From Hymenoscyphus infarciens (taxonomy: Eukaryota; Ascomycota; Leotiomycetes; Helotiales; Helotiaceae), in assembly GCA_001414345.1 (NCBI GenBank), contig LLCB01000033.1:124001-188000 (forward strand): a DNA stretch of 64,000 nt, given 5' to 3'. The translations under genes were made by a program, and so were the position numbers. Positions 44,452 through 56,406 of this stretch are shown in pieces. The notes beneath the pieces were generated by a model. It was not told where the DNA came from. It made no database searches and saw only the letters and a list, made by a program, of their open reading frames with translations. Position 1 is the first letter of the stretch, and every line of letters starts with the position of its first letter.

Positions 44452-47400
44452 AACAATTGACATGTGGGGGAAAGAGCTCAATAAATGTTGCGGCAGTTCA
44501 CAACCGCATGTGTAAGTCCTTACATAGCAGCTCCATCTTGCTACACACCAAGATACGAAGCTACCATGGCAACGTTGCGGTACCTTGCTTGTATGCAGGC
44601 TGAGAACCCTGAGGGATGAAAACCTATGATTCCAAAGAAAGTATGTGCTTGTACCCATCTTGTTCTTGCTCCGATTGTATCATTAGGGTTGACCATTGCG
44701 AAACACCAATTCACTCAACTACCGTTATCCCGAAACTCCGATCAACGCAAAAGGGGAGGATTTAGAATCAAAAAGTGAAATGGAAACGAGATATTGACAC
44801 TAAGCAATGATTCCATGGTGGAAGAACCCACCTCGCTGCTTGGAACCTTCCTAAATGAGGATAGAGAGGGTTCCCAGCCATGGTATTCAATTTGCTCGGT
44901 CAAGCTTTGAGCCAAGAGAAAAAGACTGCAATGGCAAACGCGATTGAGGAACCAAGGGATCTGTGCTCAAGTACCTCACTTACAGCCTGTTCACTCCTTC
45001 TACTTCGAGGGGTAAAATGTGTTGTTTAAGTGGGTCGACCCTAGAAAACCGGCTTGAAATGACTGCACAGCAGCGCTTGCAAAGTGTGAATCTCAAAGTC
45101 CCTTCGTGCATAAACCCCTCGTATGAGGTGATGTTGTTTCGCGACGGTGTCTGAGAGAGGAAAGTGGGTTGAGAGGAAAGACGACGCCAAGACCTGTGCT
45201 GCTCACACTAGCGTACATTAGCCAGCGGGCCGTTGTTTTTATCCGATATCGTTCCACGATTTCTTCCCCTCCCTGAAACTTTGGGCTCATTTTATAATAG
45301 TATGTGATGGTTACCATTCTATCACTCAAAATTCTGGACGCTTGTTCACTCTGCCTAGCGTATTCGTTGGTCTACCCCTGTCAATTTTGATTTTGTTGCT
45401 CCGATATCACCATAAGCTAAGTCAGAAGATATCACGATCAATCAGAAGCATCCTTGGTATTTTCTCTTTTCGAGAATGGAGTCTGCTTTGAGCTTCCTAG
45501 GTCTTGAATGAGGAAAAATTGACTGCTTGTTTTATTTTTATTTTTTATTTATGTTGCTCTCTACATTCTCTCTCGTGGTGTTCCTCGCTTGAAAATAGTG
45601 TTTGTGGTTTCGAAATCTCGAACGAGTAGACATAGTTCATAGCTGCTAGAAATCTAGGTATATGTGAAAGGTACTATTACATGAGAAAGACTATCACAGA
45701 GGGCCCTGCGGCTCGATTCGAAACTTGTCATTATGAAATTTAGGGGTACTCGCTGAGAAAGTTATACCTAGTTCAGCACACGCAATGGCTCTGCTGCTCA
45801 TCACATTCTTACCCTTCTTACTTAAAGTGCAGTGCTAGTACAACGTTCTACCTTGCATGCGGTACTCGGCATCAAGGATTTCAACGTACTCAGTGTCCAA
45901 CATTGCACCAAGCGAAAAACTCACACGTACAGCATCACTGCAAGATCCTGCACCAACTCCGGCAGCGTAACCAGACCACTAAGAGGCCACCTAGAGATGG
46001 AGATCGCAGCCCATAATGTCCGACCGTGATGTAAGGAATAATATATTGAAAAAATTTCCGTCGCCTTAGTGCTACCTCAACACCGAGCTCTCCAATAGGA
46101 GCGTCGAGCGGCTCTGTGGCAAAGCATGGAGAAATGCCCGTCGTGAGTTCTGCACCATGTTGGCTGTCCAACCGATAGTTTTAACGACAGAAGAGTTCTT
46201 ACACAGCTGATGATAATGAATGAATAAAAATAAGAGAAAAGTTGAGATTTCATGCCGTACTACTGAAACATAAAATCATATGAGCATTCGGGTCCCAAAG
46301 TGAGGTGGGCACCCAACCCAGATAGAGGGCTAGCTATAAGTTTCATATAAATTATGGGCTACAAAGGGTGAAACCTAGAGAATAATATGGATAGCTGTTT
46401 CCACATATTTGGCACGCGAACTGCCGTCTAAGAGTTTTTCTAACCTGAGATATACTTTTGACAAAGCTGAGACGTGCTCTTTGCGTAACGTTGGGCGTGC
46501 CCTGAGCGATGCCCGAAAACATGGCAATCTACTTTCCCATCATGACAATACTGGCGACGCCCAGTTACTGATCCCATAACAGCACCAGTCTTTTATATCG
46601 CAATCCCATCACGTTCGCTTCTGAACATCTTCACCCAGCGGTTAAGAAACCTCTGTAAACATTTTGCCCAACGCTTAGACCCCCTTAATGCCTCCCCCTG
46701 GTCACTTCCTTCGCTGCTTCCATCTTGTCTTGACCATAATATTCATTTCTTAGGTCTTGGAACTCGACTTTGGTTTCGGTGTCTTGGGCGGAGTATTGCC
46801 TACTGAATATTTCTTTGCACTTAGAGTATATACCAGGAAATATACATCTTTTGGCTCGTTTTTTACGGTCGGGTCAATAGAACCTAGCGTACTCTAATCC
46901 CCTTGGTCTGGAGATGGCTGCGGCTAAAAGATCAGTTTTACTCTGCGGCCAGAAGAGCTTGATTGGATATACCTACAATAGGGTGGAGAGTAGTCGATAC
47001 CTTAGGATGGATTTCCTTTGGGCATTATGGAGGTTCCTCCAACGCACTTCTCTCTGTTTTCCCCTGGTCCGTGGTAGGAGTATCTGTCGCTAGAGGAGTT
47101 TTCAAAGTAAAACTCTAGAAACATTTCATCCATTTGAGTGGGAGACTCCCCCAGCGTGCTTCACACGATAATTCCGTGGGCGATGGTTACTTTCGTTTCC
47201 CGCTGCCAAAGGATTGATGCAGCGTGCATCGCAGACTGCTAGATGGTAAATCATTTTGAATCTGGAAAGAAACATGCATCCAATAGATCCAGCGAAATTT
47301 ACCGTTGGACTGGCGTCATACACCCTGTCAACTGGATTCGTGTTAAGATATCCATACTCGTGTTTTTCGCGCAAGGCTGCGAGGAAAAAGAGACGCCATG

Positions 47401-47588
47401 AAGCCAGAGTGCTTGAACTGGGTTGGTACAAAACAGGGAATTGTAATTCGTGAGACTATGCCTTCAAGATTCCGATTGGAGGCTTAGACAGGGCGAACGC
47501 CATATTTTCGTTGAAGACTGCTTGCTGTTGTGTAAAGAAGAGGTTGCCCACCTGATAGGGGGATAGGGACAATCAGGCCAGCGAGCCA
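44452..47588. other. Long intergenic region, no supported gene
   Basis: About 3.1 kb without a motif-bearing frame. Open frames up to 101 residues on both strands are unrecognised. It leads into the transposon nest on the right. Confidence 0.45.
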
Positions 47589-47811
47589 GGCTCTACGGGG
47601 ACGCAAAAAACGTCCGAATTTCCTCCCTTGAAAGATAGGTTTAAATTAGGTTTAAAACCATGATCCAATTATAGAAAAATATATTCTATTATTAATTAGT
47701 TATTAAAATTCCATTCTAGAGTTTTTTTGTATTTTTCTAAGCTCTTTTAGATATACAATTATTGTAATAGTAGGGTTCTACGTAGGAGACGTTTTTTCCG
47801 TCCCTGGAGCC
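47589..47811. mobile_element. Small inverted-repeat element (MITE-like), A
   Basis: Ends GGCTCTACGGGGACGCAAAA... and the inverted ...TTTTCCGTCCCTGGAGCC share a roughly 24-bp imperfect inverted repeat with the core GGGACGNAAAAAACGT. The interior is AT-rich and non-coding. No clear target duplication. It abuts element B. Confidence 0.55.
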
Positions 47812-47825
47812 AGGGTACCTATGTA

Positions 47826-48294
47826 CCTCTACGGGGAAGAAAAACCGTGCGCTTTTGAGGCATAGGCCACCCCACCTAAAACCACCTCTTTTTATCTCTA
47901 ATTCATAACTTTTTATTACTTTATATATAAACTAGATAGTAAATTAATATCTAATAATGTGTTATTTGTCCCTTACGCTCTCTACACTTATAAAACCGAT
48001 ATATAAACCCCTTATATATATGATTTACTATCTTCTAGCTTAATATTATATTAAAAACTTCTAAGTAGTTATAACTCTCCTCCTATATATTCGTTCTCTT
48101 TAAATAGAACATTCTCTTAATAGCATAAGCTATCGTCTTAATAAGAAATAGAGGGCTTAATTCTAGGCATTTTAAATAAGCTAAATCGGTAGAATATAGG
48201 TTGGAATATAGAATATAAAAGGGAGGGAAAGGGAGTGGTTTTAGGTGGAGTGGCCTGTGCCTCAAAAGCGCACGGTTTTTCTTCCCCGTAGAGG
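47826..48294. mobile_element. MITE with 60-bp inverted repeats flanked by TA, B
   Basis: The terminal 60 bp on each side are inverted copies with only two mismatches, beginning CCTCTACGGGGAAGAAAAAC and containing GCGCTTTTGAGGCA. TA dinucleotides flank both ends (47824-47825, 48295-48296), the Tc1/mariner-type duplication. The interior is strongly AT-rich with no transposase. Total 469 bp. Confidence 0.82.
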
Positions 48295-48303
48295 TACTTC
48301 GCC

Positions 48304-49138
48304 CAACAGAGGGTGCAGTTACTCCGTGCGCACCCTCTAAATTTAGCCGAAAACACACCAAAAGTTACCTTCTTTACAGTGTTATAACTTAGTAAATATA
48401 TAGTATAACATATTATAATAATAATTATAAACGTTGAACTTTATAAGAAGAACATATTCCTAACTAACTACTTAGTTGTAATTCCTAAGCTACGTATATA
48501 ATTTTAAAGGCTAATATTTTACTAATAAAGTCTCTAAGAGTGTGACGGCCTGCTATCTAGGCCATCCTGGATAGCTGGGAGTACCCGCCGCATATAAGGT
48601 TCGGCTGTAGATTCGGCTGTATGTTTAGCTTTCAGTAGTATATTGTTTTACATTATCTAATTTAGGAAGGTTACGTACGTCCGTACGTCTGTCCGGACTT
48701 TCGGACGTACTTCGTAGGGTTCGGGCTTTTGTATTAGCCGACGTATGTTGTTGTTCGGTTTCGTACCCCTTTTATATCGTCCGAACCTCTTATATATAGC
48801 TGCCTACTCTCCTAGAGTTAGAAAAGGCTAGTTTAGCCTTTTCTTGCGTATCAAAGCCCAGTATCTACGCATGTTATTCTGCCGAACGCACTCCCACCTC
48901 TTCTATAGTAGTGTGTATTTCGTGCTATTACAAAGTGATTATTCTAGTATATACTTTGAGTTACTCTAGCCTAATTAAAAACTAAGGAGGTTTTAGTAAT
49001 AGGTTATATTACTCTTAACTCTTAATACTTAGTTTTATATAAATCTAATAGAGCGTTCTTCTATAATTTGTAGGAGAAGTTAGTAAAAATGTGGTGATTT
49101 TAGTGTAGTGTGGCACGGAGTAACTGCACCCACTGTTG
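48304..49138. mobile_element. TIR element carrying a nested solo LTR, C
   Basis: Ends CAACAGAGGGTGCAGTTACT... and its inverse at 49113-49138 match over 26 bp with one mismatch. CGCC flanks both ends as a possible 4-bp duplication. Without the solo LTR inside (48541-48932) the element would be about 440 bp. No coding frame. Confidence 0.72.
48541..48932 (+). repeat. Solo LTR, nearly RIP-free copy
   Basis: Starts TGTGACGGCC and ends TGCTATTACA (TGT...ACA), 392 bp, flanked by AAGAG and AAGTG (4 of 5 matching, a probable 5-bp duplication). Contains a TTATATATAG promoter-like stretch. Two C-to-T-rich relatives lie at about 53118-53458 and 56062-56406 in the same orientation. Confidence 0.75.
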
Positions 49139-51655
49139 CGCCCATGTCGCGGAGCCGCAAGTTGTCACCTCTCTCCTTTCCACCTTTACATATTTCTAAC
49201 TTCCCTCAATCTCGAACGCCAGAATCGAATCGCTTTGTCGTTTGTCGTAACTGGTATTTATCTGTTATAAGGCGTGTTCGTTTTGGTTGATTGGTCGTTC
49301 CTTTTGCGGATTTTCGTCCCAAGTTGTTGTCTTTTCTGCTTCGTTTTGATGCTATCTCTCTCAAGGTGGGATAGTTCAATCCTGCCCGGTACATCTTCTC
49401 CTTGGTATTTTCCGCGAACGAGGATCCAAATGGATGGATATATTGAGGATCGTCGTACTTAAAACGCGCTATACTTCGGTTGCTACTCCTTGCCAGAAAT
49501 CGCGGGGAAAGTATCTCACACCGCTTGCAAACTGCTATCAACAGGCGATTTGCTACCCATTACCCCCACAATTCGCAATTTGGCCCACGCATTCAAACAC
49601 AGAAGCGAAAACAATGACGGGACCGATATAGGCTTAAAATAGTGCTCTGTCCAGCTCTAGGACACTGTGTGGAGCTGTTCACGACTCCAAATCCTCAAAC
49701 TAGCTATGAAACTGCTGAGAGTAAGCCAACCCACCCCTCTGTCGTCGCAACAACTTATTCAGAATACACAGGAGAATTTCCAAGCAGAGACAATATGTCA
49801 GTGGCCTCCGAAGGTCTCGAACCCGCACAAGCGTCTGCAAATGGCTTCAGCCGATTTCTCCAAGAAAGATAACCCGAGTTTTACGAATCGCTGCTGTACC
49901 TCGTGCTAGAAAAAACTGCGCGAGATGGTTTTGATGATCGTGGGTAACGATTTGCGAGGCTGTCAAAACCAAAGAAGGGGATATGCTGGACAGTGGCTGG
50001 GTGACTGCTGAAGGAGTGGTGTATATTGGACAATATGTTATCCGAAAAAACCAGTCGTCCTTTTTTCGCCAAAGACCACCATAGTAAAAACTTAGTTGTT
50101 CCTTACCATGGCTATGGCTATCGCTCTTCTACTGAAGGATGTTTTCGTGTGTATAACGAGGCGGAGGTTTGGGTTAAGTCCACGACAGGGGTTCTCTTGG
50201 GTTCGTCTCCACAATTAACAGTACCTTCCCAGAAGCGTTATATGGTTACAGAATTCACTTGCTTCAAGCCAGGTTGACATCTCTCGGGCCAGCAGAAGCT
50301 AGTTTCTGGTACAGAATGGGCATTGTGATTTGTTTCCTGCTCACGGCGTAGTGAAGCCACCCAAAGAAGGAACAATACCCTTGGTGAGCTCCCAACATAT
50401 TTACACCCCAATCCGCGACGAGTCTAACAGTTCACCCAGGACAAACCCATAAATACTCCTCGTTCTCGAACACATCCGGCAAACGTGACCTCCGAAGTTA
50501 CTTGAACGGGCAAACCTACGGGGCCGAAGCTTCGCCTTGAAATAAGACTGAGTGTATATTCTAGGCAAAACTTTAAGCAGCCGGATTTTGCAGAGGCGTT
50601 TTACATGGTGAATTGGTTGTCTTGGAAAACACACTTCGTATAGAGGGGTAGCTTTGGTTTTGGCGAGGCAGGCTGTTTCTCGGAAGAGGTCTTGCTTCTG
50701 TCAAGCCTCCCATGGGAATTTTTACCATGCCACTTACGATAGTTGGCTGTTTTGGTCGGCAAATAGTTGTTGGCCAAGATATCCAGCTTTTGAATCTCTT
50801 AGACATGCGCTGATTGCCGCTGTTCTCATCTCGATATATATCTGCGTAGACGACTAAGGTCGCTATATACTGTTTTTACCGAATTCTACAAATTTGACAA
50901 GGATCCATTAAGATTCAATTCACTTTTCTTGTTCTAGTAAGCAGCTTATTATATATATTTTTCTTCTATCACCCTACTCTTTTAGCCTCTCTTTAATTTC
51001 TATCTTCTGAGCTTTACTCCGCAATTCCGTTCAAAAATTCTCACCAGGGGGAAACGAAATCCTGCAACCAGTTGCAAGCATCTCCTCATAATTTATTAAA
51101 TAGATTTATCTTCTTAGGCTATATATAGTTCGCAAAATACATGATTCCAGACCTCCGTGTTTCCGCTATTCCAATTACCGTTCTTAGCTCAGATTTCACT
51201 TATTTTTAAATATCGTTAGGCTCCGTTTTCGAGATCTTGAGTAGTAAGCGTTCCCATTCCTATAACCACTAAGTTGCGCCCCGGGATATGCTACTAGAAG
51301 CAATTTTCCATCAGAAAATTCCTTAGTTAAGAGGCTTATACAATACCTAAGAAAGAATCAGTACAATTTCCAACGCAAGAAGAGGTTAAGAGCTTCCCCA
51401 GGTTTCAGGTGCCTTTTTGGCTAGACCGTATTTACAGGTCTCATGTCTATTAACACATTCTGAGGGCAGAAAATCTAGTGGAACAGGGACTCCTATTTTC
51501 GCAGCAAGATCATTTACTACCGCTTAGGTAGATGGAACCACCAGAACAAGTCGTTTGTATTTTCTATAGCCCCAAAAATACCACCTTCCCCACCAAAAAC
51601 ATATCTCTTGTTTAACCGGGATTCTACGTATACTAAGATTGTCACGTAATGTTTA
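49139..51655. other. Intergenic, no supported gene
   Basis: Normal base composition, falling after 50.9 kb. Several 60-110 residue frames on both strands have no recognisable domain; they may include decayed coding DNA, but I cannot identify it. Confidence 0.4.
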
Positions 51656-53117
51656 GAGCATAAGACAGGGACGTTTAAGTAGGCAAAAGAGTATTGAAGT
51701 ATTAATTAAGTGTTAAAAGCTTGTTATTTAAAGAGAGTAAGTAGGAGGCCTTATATACTAGTACGCCTAAACTACCCCCTCTCTATAACTCCACCGAGCC
51801 CGAGCTTAGCATATATATATAACAAAACGTAACACACCCCTTAGGCGCACTAGTCCCGATTAGGCTAAGTGCTTGCTCTCGAAGCAAATAACTTTTATAT
51901 TAGTATCGCGAGCTCGATCTTTTAAGCTTTTTTCTTTAAGTAATATAATAACTACTACTTCCGCCGCCGCCGCTATAAGAAAGAAAGGAACTAAAGAAGA
52001 TCGCTTAGTAAGAACCGCCACCGCTATAGCTACTAGAAAGAGGAAGGTAAGTAATTCTATTAATCTTATATAATACTTATTTACTACTTAATCTTATAAT
52101 AGCACGAAATATATACTACTACTAAAGAGGTATATAGAAGTGTATTTGAGACAGAATAATATACGTAAATACTAAGCTCTAATATAGAAGAAAAGAAAAA
52201 ACTATCTCTCTTCTATACTAAATATAAGTATCTATATATAAGAGATTAGAAACTACTAAGTCTCGATAATAATAATAACCGAGCTCTGTCTAATATAGCT
52301 AATACTAAATAATAAGAGCTGAAAAGCTAAATATATAATATCTAAATCTTAATCTCTTTAATATCTTCGATTATATAAGTATTAGTAGTTTTACGAATAC
52401 TAGTTTTACGAAGACTAGTAATTTAGAATAGCGTGCTATTATAAATATCTCCTCTCTTTCTCTTCAAATTAAAGCTATTTATAGTAGCGATTATAGTAGT
52501 AGATATTATTTTACTTACTAGCGTATTCGTAGATATAAGAGAAGTAGATAAGAGTGAATTAGAGACTCTCTTATTAAGCTCTTAATTAAGTTTTAATTAC
52601 TCTTCTTTATCGATTAATTTAAGTCTATTTTTAGTAATAGTAGTATTAATATCTATATATAATTTAAGTATTAAGATCTCTTATAATTTACTTATCTATA
52701 TCTATCTATTATTATACTATCTTATTAACTCTCTCTAGTATATTTAACTTAGTAGATACTATTAAGCTCTCTTTCTTCTTATCTCTTATAAGAGGCGATA
52801 GTAAGTATAAGCCTAGAGTTAATATTCCTTTACTATTAGTATTCTTCTCTATATCTATATTTATATTCTTACTTCTTATATTACTTTTAGAACTATCTCT
52901 AGAATTATTATTCTTATTATTCTTCTCTTTTAAATAAGTAGTAATAATTATAGAGTAGTCTTCTAGATATACGATAATAATTATAAATATCTTTAGAAGA
53001 TTATTAAATTCTAAATTATCTACTAATATTATACTTACTCTAGTACTAGTACTATCTCCTAGTAATAGTTTAAGCCTAGTATCTCTCTCTCTATTCTAAG
53101 CGTTTATAACGGTATAC

Positions 53118-53458
53118 TGTCTTATATAGCTAAGATTACGTAGTATATACTATATATATAAGGTTTTAGTAGTTATTATTTTATATTATCTAATTTAGGA
53201 AGATTATATACGTCCGAGCTTTTAGACGTACTTTATAGAGTTTAGGCTTTTATATTAGCTAACGTATATTATTATTTAGTTTTATATCTCTTTTATATCG
53301 TCTAAACCTCTTATATATAGTAGTTAACTCTTCTAGAGTTAGAAAAGGCTAGTTTAGTCTTTTCTTCTATATTAGAGCTTAGTATCTACGTATATTATTC
53401 TACTAAACGTACTTCTATATACCTCTTCTATAGTAGTATATATTTCGTATTATTATAT
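53118..53458 (+). repeat. RIP-mutated LTR copy 2
   Basis: Aligns with 48541-48932 from the ATAGCT...ATATAAGG part to the TTTCGTATTATTATA end, sharing ATTATCTAATTTAGGAAG, GTTAGAAAAGGCTAGTTTAG and CCTCTTCTATAGTAGT. Differences are nearly all C-to-T/G-to-A. Left edge approximate. Confidence 0.7.
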
Positions 53459-55273
53459 AAAAAGGCTAAACTCTTCTTTACTAGTAATAGTATAAATAAT
53501 ATCTCTTTAAGCTTATTATTACTTCTTTTGTTTTACTTTAGACTAGAATTAGACTATTATAATAATATTCTCAAATAGCTAGGATTCTAGAGATCTCCTA
53601 GATAGCTAGTAATATTAGAGTTTAGTATTAGTTATAGATAGCTAGTAAAAATTATATCTTATATATTAAGAGATTAGAATATACTAAGTATTTAGAATCC
53701 TAATAACTCTCTCTATATAAGGAATACTATATAAGATTTAGTAAAGTTAACTATTTATAAAAGTTATTATAAAAGGCTTTCGAATCTAATCTTATCTCTC
53801 TCTTTCTTAAACTAATATTTAAAATATCGAATTTCTAAGAGACCTTAGATCTCTCTAAACTAGTTCTACTATAAGGTGTTAAACTCTCTTCTAAAGCTAC
53901 TCTCTCTTTTTAAAAGACTCTCTAATTTCTCTCTAAACTATAACTATATATTAAAAAATATAAAAGGTCTTAGAACTAAGACTTTCTAAATATAGATAAG
54001 ATAGAGATATAAAAATAAAGAATAAAATAATTAGTTAGCTAAGATAGAGAATAAAATTATAAGTAAACTTTAAAGTCTAAAACACTTTTAAACTCTCTCT
54101 AATCCGACTCTTACTTAAACTCTTCTTTACTTTTAAAGCCTGAATTTAGAGCTCTTTTGCTTATAAGCTACTACCTCTAATACCTTTCTACTACTTTCTA
54201 ACTCTTGAATATCTATTAGCGAATATTTAAAAGACTATAGTTAGAGACCGAGTTCTAGCTAGTATAAAGTATTAGAAGAGATAGAAGTGGAATTAGAAGA
54301 AGATTATACTAAAGAAACGTTTGTTTTTTAAGTATAGTTATACTTAGAGATATACTATAATTAGAATAGTTCTTTTATATATAGAATATATCTTAGCTCT
54401 AAAACGTGTCTACTATACTTAAGAGACGCTAGAATTATAACTTTGCTAAGATAGTAAATAATCTTTTAGTCTTAGATAAGGAATAAAACCGAAGTACTTT
54501 AGTTTAAAAGAATATATCTTTATCTAGTTTAGCTCTAAATCTCTTATAATCTAATAGTAACTCTTTTTTAAAATTAGAAGATAATTCTAAATAAGCTTTT
54601 AAGTACTCTAATTTAGATCTAAATTACTAAAAGAAACGAGGTAGTCTATAGGTCTAAGTAATATAGTTTATATACTTATACTAATAAATACTATAACTAA
54701 AACTATCTCTTTATTATTCTAAACTTTAGATAATAATTTTAACTTTAATAACTTTAGTAATAACTTCGTCTTTAACTAGCTAAAACTCTACTAACTCTAG
54801 TAAAGAGTCTTTCTTACTTTCTTACTTTCTTACTTTCTTTTACTTCTAGCTAAGCTAGAAGCTCTTTTTTTATTTAAATTCTTTAAATTAGATATAAATC
54901 GATTGAAATACGCTTTCTATTAAGACGAAACTTAGAAGCAAACTCTTAGCTAAATTATTACTATCTTTAATAATACTAACTGAATATTATCTAACTCTAC
55001 TCTAAACTTTTTCTAACTTTACTTTAAATTCTCTCTAATCTACTAGATAGGATTAGACTATACTCTTTTAGTAAATACGAATACTTACTTTTAATATAGA
55101 AGAATTAGAAACGAAGTCTCTTTTATAAGTATTTATAACTACGATTTAAACCTAGAACTAATATCTTACTTATAATAGCTTATAATAATTTTTAATAAAT
55201 AAAGTATCTACGAACTTAAGTTAGCTACGATTTAGACTCTAATCTACCTTTTCGCTTATAATAAATATAATAA

Positions 55274-55970
55274 TAGTAATTAATACTTTTATTCTCTAAA
55301 TAATCGTAAATACTTAGAATATCTCTTAAATTACTTGAAAAGTAACTACTCTATCTCTTAAATAATACCTCTTAAAAATAGAGGTATTCTAGTTAGAAAA
55401 GAGGAATATTTAAGTTAGTTTATACTTTTTTTCTATAATAATTAACACTTTTATCTTCTAATTTAATTAAAAAGTAACTATTCTATCTCTTAATTAAGAC
55501 CTCTTAAAAGTAAGAGTATTCTAGTTAGAAAAGAGAGATATTTAAGTTAGTTATTATTTACTATTTTTATTATATTATACTATCTATTTTTTAGTAAGTT
55601 AAAGCTAGTATCTTAAGATTATAACCTTTAATATATAACATCTACTATAATATTAAGCCTTAAGAAATCGTCGATTACTTAGTAAGTAATAAAAGCTATA
55701 AGCGAAAGAATTAAGAGTATTAGGCTTAACTAAAGCTCTTAAGAGTTAGTTTATATAGTCGTAAGTAAATAGTATATAAGTAGATTAATTTACTATATTT
55801 ATTGATTTTTATTATATTAGTATAAAGAAACTAATAAATAGAGAAAAAGTATAAACTAACTTAAATATCTCTCTTTTCTAACTAGAATATCTCTATTTTT
55901 AAGAGGTATTATTTAAGAGATAGAGTAGTTACTTTTTAAGTAATTTAAGAGACAAAGGTGTTAATTACTA
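55274..55970. mobile_element. RIP-mutated TIR element, relative of 8788-9767
   Basis: Ends TAGTAATTAA and TTAATTACTA begin inverted repeats of about 150 bp sharing AAGTAACTACTCTATCTC and GAGGTATTCTAGTTAG. The perfect 9-mer ATATAATAA flanks both sides (55265-55273, 55971-55979). Left-end blocks match the element at 8788 after C-to-T/G-to-A changes (CGGTAATTA to TAGTAATTA, CCCTCTAAATGATG to TTCTCTAAATAATC), and the internal TTTACTATATTTATTGA block is also shared. Confidence 0.75.
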
Positions 55971-56061
55971 ATATAATAAATATAACACTTATACTGTCTT
56001 AATTTAACTCTAAATAATAAGATAAATAGACTTAGAGATAAGTCTTTTTTAAAAGAGAGAG

Positions 56062-56406
56062 ATATAATAGTATAATAGCTAAGATTACATAGTATATACT
56101 ATATATATAAGGTTTTAATAGTTATTGTTTTATATTATCTAATTTAAGAAGATTATATACGTCTAGGCTTTTAAACGTACTTCGTAGAGTTCGAGCTTTT
56201 ATATTAGCTAACGTATATTATTAATCGGTTTCGTACCTCTTTTATATTATCTAAACCTCTTATATATAGTAGCCTACTCTCCTAGAGTTAGAAAAGGCTA
56301 GTTTAGCCTTTTCTTCTATATTAGAGCCTAGTATCTACGTATATTATTCTGCTGAACGCACTTCTATATACCTCTTCTATAGTAGTATATATTTCGTACT
56401 ATTATA
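56062..56406 (+). repeat. RIP-mutated LTR copy 3
   Basis: Same orientation as copy 2 and very similar to it. Together they could bound one 3.3-kb LTR element into which the 55274-55970 TIR element inserted. It keeps slightly more G/C than copy 2 (e.g. CTTCGTAGAGTTCGAGC). Confidence 0.7.

Noticed and set aside
49800..49870. tRNA-Leu-like T-arm (minus strand GCGGGTTCGAGACC)
   Set aside because: Only the T-arm resembles a tRNA; the 5' half is absent.
49206..50634. Several 60-110 residue frames as a possible decayed gene
   Set aside because: No frame shows a recognisable domain and no splice chain links them.
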